Origin: Antedon mediterranea
Taxonomy: Eukaryota > Echinodermata > Crinoidea > Comatulida > Antedonidae
Assembly (NCBI RefSeq): GCF_964355755.1
Contig: NC_092675.1
Span: 30,590,912-30,654,911 of the forward strand
Length of the DNA: 64,000 bases
Reading direction: 5' to 3'
This document shows, piece after piece, positions 1-10,749 of the stretch. Below the pieces are notes generated by a model. It saw nothing but the letters and a program-made list of their open reading frames with translations. It ran no database searches and was not told where the DNA came from. Made by a program: the position numbers and the translations under genes. The stretch's first letter is position 1; every line of letters begins with the position of its first letter.

Positions 1-1341
1 TATATTCTTCTCATTGGATCATAACAATGCAACCCACTTAGGAAATTTGCAATATATATGGCAAGGCGACAGAAATATTGAATGATTTTCAATTTCAAGC
101 CTTGAGGAAAATGGACTGCTAAAATATAAATTAAAAACCGAAGAGTAAAGTCCAATTATTTGATGACCTTTGACAGTTGTCATTGGCGACTGTTTGATAT
201 ATTTATTGCAATAATGTATAAAAATTGAAACATTTTTTAACAAAAACAAAAAAAGAAATTTAAACAGTAAATGTTAGGATACACTTTTATCAAGCTCATT
301 TTGAGTGTTTATGTTATTTTTACTTTTAATCTCTTTATCAACATTATTTTATAATTTCTATATTGTAACGATGTTGAATAAAATATATTTGAATTGATTG
401 AGTATGTTGACATTGCGTAATGTTATAATCTCATTCTGCACAATATATTTTACAAATGTTGTTGATAGAGTAGGTCATTTTATTACTGTAATATAATAAA
501 AAATTGGGAGTTAGGCCCTTAGGCGACTTAAAAGAACACATAACACTAAACTTGGCGCATTTTACTAAATTAAATAAACTGGGACCGACATTATTTTTAT
601 CCTAGTAAATGATGATGTCATTGAAAACATTTAAAATTTACAGTAGAAAGACAGATGTATATCTTGCATGTTGTTCTCACGAAAAGATAAATAAAGCTGT
701 ATGGATTGACCTCGGAGGAGATAATGCAGTTCTTCAATTAGAATAGAAAGGAGTCATCATCAACCAACAATCATGTTGTTTGTTATTTTAGATGCAAATT
801 TCAGAACATACAGCTAACATGACTAATTTATATTGATGTAACTATTTTTTGTTGCTACTCTCAATTTAATTTATTGTAGAGTTTCAAAATTGTAAAAGAA
901 GTTTAACAATTATAATACGAAAGTATAAAGAAACATGAGATATTAAAAGTATTTATAGCAATAATCTGATGAAGCTGAAGCTATAGGGTAGTATTGCTTG
1001 CCACATCAAATTATCTAAAACAATGTTTGATGCAAAGGAATCATGTGAAACTATCATACTGCATTTACTGCAGTAAGTACATTTTACAATAAACATTTTC
1101 AATTGTTTGAATGTCAAAGAAGCCAAACAAAGTGAAGTTACATGGTCCAAATAATATTTTTTTAAATAATAGAATATGAAATATATTATTTTGTGTACAA
1201 AAAGACAATAGGAGTGTCATAATAAAAGGCAGTCAAATTACATAGTTGACCTAAATGAACTATAATCAATTGATGTGTAACCAGGAAAATGAAAATCAAT
1301 TGTAAACTTTTGTAAAAACAAAAGTAAATTAATAAATTAAC
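1..1341. other. AT-rich stretch with no recognised gene
   Basis: I see no conserved coding exon here on either strand; the short open frames have no recognisable protein similarity. It lies downstream of the last WLS exon that I could place (minus strand), so it could hold the WLS 3' end, but I could not show this. Confidence 0.5.
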
Positions 1342-2045
1342 GACTGTGATGTTTAATATCCATCATGCTGCATCATGTATCAAGTGACTGTGATGTTTAA
1401 TATCCATCATGCTGCATCATGTATCAAGTGTCTGTGATGTTTAATATCCATCATGCTGCATCATGTATCAAGTGTCTGTGATGTTTAATATCCATCATGC
1501 TGCATCATGTATCAAGTGTCTGTGATGTTTAATATCCATCATGCTGCATCATGTATCAAGTGTCTGTGATGTTTAATATCCATCATGCTGCATCATGTAT
1601 CAAGTGTCTGTGATGTTTAATATCCACCATGCTGCATCATGTATCAAGTGACTGTGATGTTTAATATCCATCATGCTGCATCATGTATCAAGTGTCTGTG
1701 ATGTTTAATATCCATCATGCTGCATCATGTATCAAGTGTCTGTGATGTTTAATATCCATCATGCTGCATCATGTATCAAGTGTCTGTGATGTTTAATATC
1801 CATCATGCTGCATCATGTATCAAGTGTCTGTGATGTTTAATATCCATCATGCTGCATCATGTATCAAGTGTCTGTGATGTTTAATATCCATCATGCTGCA
1901 TCATGTATCAAGTGTCTGTGATGTTTAATATCCATCATGCTGCATCATGTATCAAGTGTCTGTGATGTTTAATATCCATCATGCTGCATCATGTATCAAG
2001 TGTCTGTGATGTTTAATATCCATCATGCTGCATCATGTATCAAGT
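1342..2045. repeat. 44-bp minisatellite, 16 copies
   Basis: Sixteen head-to-tail copies of a 44-bp unit fill exactly 704 bp. The unit contains TGATGTTTAATATCC followed by CATCATGCTGCATCATG, so it has a small internal inverted repeat. Copies are nearly identical; the main variation is GACTG versus GTCTG at the unit junction and one CACC for CATC change. This suggests recent homogenisation. It lies downstream of WLS and has no coding potential. Confidence 0.95.
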
Positions 2046-3164
2046 GTATTCCTTCTCTATGCACCATGCTAACAATGCAATTCATCAATCAATATAATAA
2101 TAATAGTATTTTTACTCACTATTGTTTACATACTATTCATTGAAAATGAATTATCTTTTTTAAAAAAAGTATCTTCAACAACGCTTAATTTTGTAATCAA
2201 TATTTTGTTTTGTTTGGAACATTCTGATGGAAGCATTGACAACACGAACCGCACATTTATATACTTTGCGTAGGTAGATGTAAATTAACATGAACAAGGC
2301 ACTTATATTCTTTTTGTAGGTAGATGCAAAAAAAACATGAATAAATGTATTATATATCCTGTAAACAAGAGGTTGCAAAGACATATTTAATACAACTTTA
2401 AAAAAATAGGGAACTTTCAAAGATGATGAGCTATGCATGACGCAACTATGAGATCTTGTTCCGAATATGAGCACTGTGATTTGACAGCTGTATTATATAT
2501 ATATATATGTGTGTGTGTGTAGTAATGTAGTTAGGAAGTTACGGCCTGTGTGTTAATAGTATTATTGCACATGTCTTTGTACAAACCTTTGTTTCTTTTT
2601 TTTAAATGCTTGACTCAGTTTTATTTGGTTTTTTTTTTTCATGGTTAAAAGGTACAAAATATCTGCATTACCTATGCACAAGAATCATGAACAGGAATAG
2701 CTTTTTAGAATATTTCCATGTTTCAACATATGGAGCAATGCATTGTCGGTGCGAATTGGTCAATTTGAGGATGCAACCTATTGGGTGGTCCTTTTCCATG
2801 CTGGATTGCTTTTTGAGCTGTAAGTGCTGCTGTTTTGCTTGCTCTTTATGTATATATGATATTTGTGTTCTGTTGTTGGGGAGCGCAATACAAAACAAAA
2901 GTGGCCTCTAGTCGTTGTATAATACCTCTATCTTTTAATCATCCAGTCAAATTATTAGGGTAGCAAACTAATAATGAGGGCAGCAAACTTGAATAAAGTG
3001 ATGTAGCTAGCAGTGGATATTTTCATCTGTGTATTTTCCACTGTGTATTTTCCAGACTTTTTGGAATAAATGAAAAATAAATAATTGAAGGCATGCTGAG
3101 AATATTCTTGTCTTAATCAATTGGATACACATCAGGAAGATAATAAAAGATATATGGTTCATAC
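2046..3164. other. Region 3' of the last placed WLS exon; includes a TA/TG microsatellite
   Basis: About 1.1 kb without a supported exon. A (TA)n(TG)n tract sits at about 2491-2520. The final WLS coding exon (about 30 residues expected from vertebrate WLS length) should lie here or further left, but no reading frame resembling a WLS tail was convincing. Confidence 0.5.
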
Positions 3165-6100
3165 CGTTGTCAGAGGAGACTTGCTTGTGAGAAGGGGCAT
3201 ACAAAAAGATAACAGCAACCACATAGATGTTCCACATGCCATAAACACCGGTGAAGAAGGCGCTGCTAATCTGAAGCGTCTTCTCATGTCCCATTTTATA
3301 GTGATCTTCATAAACTTGACTCAAAATGAAGAAGATTACAGTGAGGGCAGCACATAACAAGGTGAACAACATGAAGAACTTGAATCTGAAAATCAAACCC
3401 TAAAAAAAAAAATAGCAAGACATTTAGAAAAAGTGAGACAGCAAGATTGTTCACCTTCCCGCACAAATAAGTATACAAAAAAAGAATATTATGTTATAAA
3501 ATGTTAAAATTTAATATTACTAGATAGGTAGTAAAAAAGGAAATCAAATTTCTTTTAGATTTAACTTCAACAATACCTCATAATGAAGGCGTCTCGCTTT
3601 GGCCATGTGTGGAAGCGCCAGACGTTTAATACTGATGTTTCTGAATATTTGCCACACCATGAAACAAAGAAACAGGAAGTAAGCACTGAAACAGATCCCA
3701 GCCATAACAAGAAATATCATCTACACTCAGATAAGGAATTTATCATTATAGACAAGCAGACACTATTTCCATCGGAATGAATGGAATTCGAACGATGTTC
3801 GTAAAAAAAATATATTTTGTTAAAGCTATAAATATCTTTGTATAGAAAAGAAAAGGAGGTGGACATGAAAAACATTGTTGCCTTGTCTCAGGTACTTTGC
3901 TTGAAACTTACAAATGATAATATGAATATTGATGATGATAATGAAGATGATAATGATATTATGATGATGACGATAATATTATGATGACGATGCAGATGTA
4001 TTGTGTTTAATTCACACTGAAAGGATACAGCCAAGTTTTTGCCCGTCTCTGTTGTCCATAAAGTGAAGAATGGATTTGAAATCTGCACTCCTCTGCAAAT
4101 TACAAAGAGTTGATTTACATTGTTATTCTAGTAGTACATTATAACACTGTTATTCTAGAACTATAATCCCTAATAGGAGAGCATCAACATGAAACATGGA
4201 TATAACATACTAAAATTAAAAATTAAGCAATAGTGGTAGAGTTGATTGGCAGCTTGCCTTACAATCCTAAGTTCTGGTTCTATTCACAGATGTCATTATT
4301 AAGTTACAAGTGACAAGGCTAGTGACACTATAAGTCTACACAACAGTGACAAATGCTCTAAACAGGGTCACTTACTCCATAAACCTACACATCTCATTAA
4401 GATTACAAATGTGCGTCTGGTTCATATTCTACATTTGATCAAGATACTTTACTTACCTTTCGCACATGTCAAAGACAAACATACAAAAACAACAAAAAGC
4501 AATTGTTCCAACTTGCTTCCAGTAGGCACTCAATCTTGCTCGCTCAACTGTGTCCTAAAAATTGAAGAAAAGAAAATATATACGACAGAAGTTCTTGTAT
4601 TCCTTGCTATACATTTATAAACATGTTACACAAGCTTGTCCAATCACTTATTTGCGCACAAGAATGCAAACATTTTGTATAGAACAAATTTCCACTCTCA
4701 ACTTGCACTTTCAATTTCAACGCAAAAAACGGTTTGGAAGATGGAAATGTGTTAAAAGCACGCAAATAAATTGGTCTAGTGTGAAAGGCTAATATTTCAA
4801 TGTTAAGTAATTGATGAATTTAATTACCATGAGATGTTCACCAACAAATATGATCCAAGACGAGAGTAACGTGGCGTAAAAGATTCCTTGACGTATGTCA
4901 CTAATCAGCAACATGTATGGGATGTTGAACCAGAACGTAAACCATTCAATTGGTACTGAAAACAACAAGGTCAAAGGTTAAAAACACAAATCTTGATTTC
5001 AGTACCTTTTATAAGTTTTTTAACTATCCTGGAAAAAGTGTTTAATGTCTTTTTTCATTGTCAGTAAATTATGTAATATTTAAACACTTTTTCTAAATAA
5101 AATCAAATAAAATAAACTTGTTTGTTAATAATTAATACTTACTATTGAGGAAGGTAATAGAAATTCCAAGAACCATAACAAATCTGTGAAATAAAAGTGT
5201 GATTGTGTAATCAGGAGTTAATGGTATACTACTCCTATATCATGGAATTAACAAATGTGATTGTGTAATCAGGAGTTAATGGTATACTACTCCTATATCA
5301 TGGAATTAACAAATGTGATTGTGTAATCAGGAGTTAATGGTATACTACTCCTATATCATGGAATTAACAAATGTGATTGTGTAATCAGGAGTTAATGGTA
5401 TACTACTCCTATATCATGGAATTAACAAATGTGATTGTGTAATCATGAGTTAATGGTATACTACTCCTATATCATGGAATTAACAAATGTGATTGTGTAA
5501 TCAGGAGTTAATGGTATACTACTCCTATATCATGGAATTAACAAATGTGATTGTGTAATCAGGAGTTAATGGTATACTACTCCTATATCATGGAATTAAC
5601 AAATGTGATTGTGTAATCAGGAGTTAATGGTATACTACTCCTATATCATGGAATTAACAAATGTGATTGTGTAATCAGGAGTTAATGGTATACTACTCCT
5701 ATATCATGGAATTAACAAATGTGATTGTGTAATCAGGAGTTAATGGTATACTACTCCTATATCATGGAATTAACAAATGTGATTGTGTAATCAGGAGTTA
5801 ATGGTATACTACTCCTATATCATGAAATTAACAAATGTGATTGTGTGATCAGGAGTTAATGGTATACTACTCCTATATCATGGAATTAACAAATGTGATT
5901 GTGTAATCAGGAGTTAATGGTATACTCCTATATCATGGAATTAACAAATGTGATTGTGTAATCAGGAGTTAATGGTATACTACTCCTATATCATGGAATT
6001 AACAAATGTGATTGTGTAATCAGGAGTTAATGGTATACTACTCCTATATCATGAAATTAACAAATGTGATTGTGTAATCAGGAGTTAATGGTATACTACT

Positions 6101-9100
6101 CCTATATCATGGAATTAACAAATGTGATTGTGTAATCAGGAGTTAATGGTATACTCCTATATCATGGAATTAACAAATGTGATTGTGTAATCAGGAGTTA
6201 ATGGTATACTACTCCTATATCATGGAATTAACAAATGTGATTGTGTAATCAGGAGTTAATGGTATACTACTCCTATATCATGAAATTAACGAATGTGATT
6301 GTGTAATCAGGAGTTAATGGTATACTCCTCCTATATCATGGAATTAACAAATGTGATTGTGTAATCAGGAGTTAATGGTATACTACTCCTATATCATGGA
6401 ATTAACAAATGTGATTGTGTAATCAGGAGTTAATGGTATACTACTCCTATATCATGGAATTAACAAATGTGCATATACTTATATACAGTACATCACATGT
6501 AAGGTGGATTCACATGGAGAGGACTATGAAAGTCAACATGATGTAGCTTTCAAATTGTGATGAAATCTATTTTCAGGGTTTGCTTGTCTTTTACAGATTA
6601 ATATCCTTTTCACATCTGCATATATTATTACAAAAATTACAATCAATTATTGATCATTCTCCCGGTTTATTATTATTTTCATACACGCATACAGGAACCC
6701 TGAGAAACTTTGGAAGAAAAGCATAGTTGCGCGCTATTTGATTACTATGATTGGTCAGTTTAATACCAGGGCAATACACACACGCGCAGTGAGAACTCGG
6801 AACAACAGGCCTCTCATCAGTGTGTTTTCCCAGAGGTCGTCTGTGAAATCTTGGGAGATTTTCAACAAAATTGTTTTCACACTACCCTAATATGCAAACC
6901 TAGTTACAACTTGTTACAAGTTGTTACATTTTGCAGATGTGAAAAGTGATAATAAGACAACTGTGACAATTATACTGAAGAAATATTGTATCATATTGTA
7001 ACTGTAGATCATAATCAAGTTGTTTATATTTTTCTGTCTTACTTTTAATATTTGTTTTGTATTTGGAATAAATGGAATTAAATCTATGTTTTTTTTTCAC
7101 ATTGTAATTCATTTAAAACTAATAAAAACTTTTGAATGTCATACTTTTCCATAAGAACTGGCGATCGATTTAACTTGGAGATTCTTAGCCAGAACCAGAT
7201 GAGGAAAACAAGTGGAATAGGTGTCATGACAGTCTTCATTGTCAGCCAAACTAAGGTAAAACCACCAGTTTGATGAATCTCCTAAAACGGTAAAACAATG
7301 AGTGAGTGGCCAAGCGGTTAAGACAGTGGAACCATAATATGTAGCTATAACATCAGCAAGGTCTTCGAGGCTCAATCGCTCCATGGTTCTGGTGGTAGAA
7401 CGAGTCTTCTTGGATAATGACTACTGTATAAACCATAGGTCAAGTGTACACATCTGGTTCATTTGCACTTTAAATAACCTAGTACATCTTTTGAGACGAG
7501 TAGGGGGTTTCCCCGGTGTACTAGTACATTACAGCCACTGTTTCATCATAGTACTACAGTATACTATACACTGGGCCCTCTGGGAGAACAGTATTTGACT
7601 AAGAGGCTACCCAGTATAAAGAACAAATAATAACAATCTTTGATTTCATTTACATAAATAAACACAATTTGTATAGATGTAAATTATTATGACATAGCAT
7701 TTTAGTAGAGGAGAGAGATATTTGTTATATTAGTAAGATAACCAAAATGAATAATAATAATGTCTTTAATAAAATAGAACTCACAATGATCCAAATATCA
7801 TTGATACTGCCTAACTTAGTGTTGTACTTCTGTTCATTGGTTTTTTTGTTAAATTCTACCGGTAATCGAATATTGATTAGGTACTGCTTATGATGGCAGG
7901 TGCTTAATTCAAAGAACGGTAGAGGCTCACAATCATACGGGTCACCGTCAACTGGACCTTCGTCTTCATTCTATAAAAGACAAATTCATCAACAGAACAT
8001 TTCAATTACAATCAATATGGCTGATATTTTTAAAAGTTCAACTAAGTTCACAACTTTTAAGTCCTAAAAACAATTTCAGAAATGTTTACATAAACATACG
8101 AGTCATAGTCTGACAAGTCATTATGACATTTCATGTTTGACAAAATATATTTAAATACTTTTTAAGTTTAGACTATCAAACTAGTTTGCCCAAATATGGT
8201 GGTGATGTGCCTATATATGGTAGTGATATGACATCATTATGTCCATGTATGGGCCCATCACATTTTTTGTCACATAAAGTTTGATAGTGTAGACAGAGGC
8301 TAATAGTTAGTATTTCAACTTCTTCTCGCATTTAAATTTACAGAATTTAATATTTACCGAGTGCAGCAGACATTCAAGTTTTCTTGTTTCTGTTACTCTA
8401 GTAAGTTCTTTCCAATCTTCATACTCACTATCTCTGTAACCAACACGCACAATCATTGTCATTTCTTCTGGTGCTATTAAAAAAATGTTAACAAAAATGC
8501 ATTCAATGGTCTTAAAATATAAATATAAAAGTATTGATTGCCTAATTGTGAGGTTTAGGAATAAGTCTGGACTGGATTTCATTTCATTTTTTTAATTACA
8601 TGATACTTAGATATAAACAATTAAATTGATAAAGTGCATGTATAAACACTATTTTTTAGCAAAAAGTAACAACATTATTATTTTGGATTATGATTTACTT
8701 GTACATAATTAAGCTTCCCTGTATTTAATAATAATAATAGTAATTATTAATAAGTATTTTTTTAATGTAGTAAAACAATTTTTTTTAAAAGCTAACCATC
8801 AGGAACAGTTAACTGGTACTGTGTTTCCAATCTGAGCATGGTTAGTATGAATTGAAAGCTACGACTCATATTATACGGCCTATGTGGCATTTGTAACGAA
8901 AAAACGATCTGATTCGCATCGAAGTACTTCCTTGCTGCCTCTTCAAAGTTAGCAACTTTGGAACACTCTCCAGGTCCGTTGGGTATGAACCATTTATGAA
9001 CATTGTCGGCAGGGTCTACGCATTTGGTGGTCAGGTGACTATTGGCATCTGTAGGTTTTGGAGCTAAATAAACAAAAAGAACATTTAACATTGTTAAAAC

Positions 9101-9528
9101 AAAGAAAAATTTTCCCGCATTTAAAACATACATTATTCATTAAAATCATTTTATTTTAAAAGTTGTAATGGAAACAGCAGTAAGTAGTGCCATAATAATT
9201 TGAGAGATCTATACTGGATGAATAAAGCAGAATGTACCCCCATGTTCTTCCAACTAAATAGCCTAGATAAATCACAGTAGGCCTTAGCCTTATCAAGAAA
9301 TTGAATTTGCTTCACATTCTCATCTTCTTCAGTTCACTCACTCACGTCAAGCCTGACTGGTCGCTCGGCGGCGGCGCGGCCGGAGTGAATTGAGTGAAGT
9401 GAAAACTTATTATGCAACTTACCGATAAGTCCCCCGACCAAGAAACAAATTATCTGAACTATTAGCAGGATTACACAAAAACCGAACAACTTCTTGGTAC
9501 TGAGATTCTCTAAAATAACACCAGCCAT
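3165..9528 (-). CDS. WLS: Wntless / Evi / GPR177, Wnt ligand secretion receptor (3' end missing)
   Basis: Multipass membrane protein that carries lipidated Wnt from Golgi to cell surface. Eleven minus-strand exons: 9423-9528, 8797-9063, 8358-8473, 7785-7970, 7145-7281, 5143-5183, 4828-4955, 4457-4554, 4029-4092, 3577-3720, 3165-3399. Phases agree at every junction and give 507 residues; human WLS is 541. The N terminus [14 protein letters not shown] plus a hydrophobic helix matches the family start. Other signatures are NIRLPV in the lumenal domain, [14 protein letters not shown]-like [27 protein letters not shown] and [12 protein letters not shown] near the last helix. An intron acceptor (TTTAG) lies 4 nt upstream of the ATG, so the 5' UTR is split. 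The terminal exon after SSDNG was not found. Identification is secure; the C terminus is unresolved. Confidence 0.95.
3721..4028 (-). other. U12-type (minor spliceosome) intron 9 of WLS
   Basis: Read on the minus strand the intron begins GTATCCTTTC, matching the U12 5' splice-site consensus RTATCCTTT. It ends with TTCCTTATC (3730-3738) followed by TGAGTGTAG; this is close to the U12 branch consensus TTCCTTAAC and lies about 11 nt from the AG, the usual U12 spacing. There is no long polypyrimidine tract. The other WLS introns have ordinary U2 donors. It joins exons 4029-4092 and 3577-3720 in phase 0. Confidence 0.85.
5199..6468. repeat. 58-bp minisatellite, 22 copies, in WLS intron 5
   Basis: Twenty-two copies of a 58-bp unit (GTGATTGTGTAATCAGGAG then TTAATGGTATACTACTCC); two copies lack 3 bp, giving exactly 1270 bp. 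Part of the unit is palindromic (AGGAGTTAATGGTATACTACTCCT). In the minus-strand gene the array ends only about 15 nt before the acceptor of exon 5143-5183, so it probably supplies the branch-point region of that intron. Confidence 0.95.
7288..7620 (+). mobile_element. tRNA-derived SINE, copy 1, in WLS intron 4
   Basis: The head contains GTGGCCAAGCGGTTAAGAC, a Ser/Leu-tRNA-type A box, and a degenerate B box GGTCTTCGAGGCTC about 60 bp later. The head and body (GGTTCTGGTGGTAGAACGAG, GACGAGTAGGGGGTTTCCCC) match the better-preserved copy on the minus strand at about 62155-62445. It sits 7 bp from WLS exon 7145-7281, so in the gene's orientation it directly precedes that acceptor. Ends are approximate. 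Confidence 0.75.
8168..8300. mobile_element. Palindromic MITE, copy 1, in WLS intron 3
   Basis: Inverted-repeat element with ACTATCAAACTAGTTTG at one end and AAAGTTTGATAGTGTAGACAGAG at the other. The core carries TGATGTGCC, the direct motif TATGGTAGTGATATGACATC and its partner. It is one of nine related copies in the window. Confidence 0.85.
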
Positions 9529-9532
9529 GATT

Positions 9533-10749
9533 CTAAATGAGAAAAAACAAATAATTTGCTGAAAATGTATGGATATCCGTAGGTGGTCGTTTTCTGCTTT
9601 GTTAAGCGGCGGTTAGATTTAATTACTTTAATAAATACCAAAAATACCTCTTGATTGCGCATGCTTATCGAACCTTCTCTTTTCCGTTTGTCAAATAAAG
9701 TGCGTGTGCAATGCGTTCATATATTAATTGATAACACTTTGTGTCAGCGGCGCGCGCACTCACAGCAAGAAAATAATTTTTTTTAAAGAGAAGTAATTTT
9801 AACTTTAATGTAGCCTAGCATACATTAGCATTATATTAGAGGCACACCTTAGGCAGTAACATTTTCGAATAAAATTGAAATTGAATTGTATGGAGATTCA
9901 GGATAAGGCAATAATCTCTCTGATATTAGGTCTACAATGAAAATACTTCTCATATGATCTTTCCATTTGATTTGGTTTGACTTTAATTTATTTAGTTGTT
10001 AAAAGTGACAACATGGTATGAATACATGATAATGTAGCACAATTAAAAACTGTAGCAGACTAGTATTTCCAGCAATAATAAATAATTATAATTTCACACA
10101 CAATTTGATGTATTTTTCTTTGTTGTTTTATTGTCTTAATTATGCCAAGCAAAACGAATTTCCATTTTAAAGTGGACCAATACAATTTCTTGAATCTTGA
10201 ATCACAAACACGTTATCTAGAATTAATAGGGTAATAAAATACAATAAAACTGTAACATAATAAAATTGTAAAAAGAATACAGGTTTAAAAGGTTCATAAT
10301 CATGGAACAAAATAGTGTTTTACATAATATTAAAAATTAAACCATAATTGCAATTAAATGAAGAAAAACAATAACAATTTCAGAATGAAATTAATTAAGT
10401 AAACACACAGAGAGAAGCCTTAAAAACTTTATTCAAAATGTTAAACTTTATTTCAATTCAATCAGTTCTTCCGAATTTTCTTTTTGGAATATGATATGAG
10501 GTCCTTCACTGAGTTTGAAAGAAACGCAATCGCGTTTCTAAACTATACAGTGAACGCGAAATGTCAAACTTCTTCACCGCTGTATACAAGGAAAACTAAT
10601 TCAGGTCAAAGGTCAGTTAAAGTCAACAAAACAAAAATTAGAAGAAGAATTGAAACAAGTGGCAACGTAGGCCAGTATCACGTAGGCAGGCATGTACCGC
10701 TAACATTACTAAATTAAATTGACGGTTGTTGAAATATAATTTCAACATC
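9533..10749. promoter_or_regulatory. Divergent intergenic region between WLS and SLC35E1
   Basis: The two start codons face away from each other across about 1.2 kb, so this interval must hold both promoters and the split WLS 5' UTR. CpG-containing sequence including TGCGCATGC (about 9657, NRF1-like) and GGCGCGCGCACTCAC (about 9749) lies near the WLS side; this is a plausible promoter core but unproven. Nothing coding was recognised. Confidence 0.5.

Noticed and set aside
640-730. Minus-strand frame reading SSEVNPYSFI as a possible WLS C-terminal exon
   Set aside because: The YSF resemblance to the vertebrate tail is weak, and the required phase-1 acceptor leads into a different reading frame; an in-frame stop lies just upstream.
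2175-2474. 99-codon minus-strand frame downstream of WLS as terminal exon
   Set aside because: It can be joined in phase but the sequence has no similarity to WLS tails and low-complexity composition.
9345-9415. GC-rich GGCGGCGGCGCGGCCGG segment as extra WLS coding sequence
   Set aside because: It lies just after the exon 1 donor GTAAGT; reading through leaves the WLS protein pattern and the next exon joins in phase from the donor. It is flanked by TTCACTCACTCAC-type inverted sequence and may be a small foldback.
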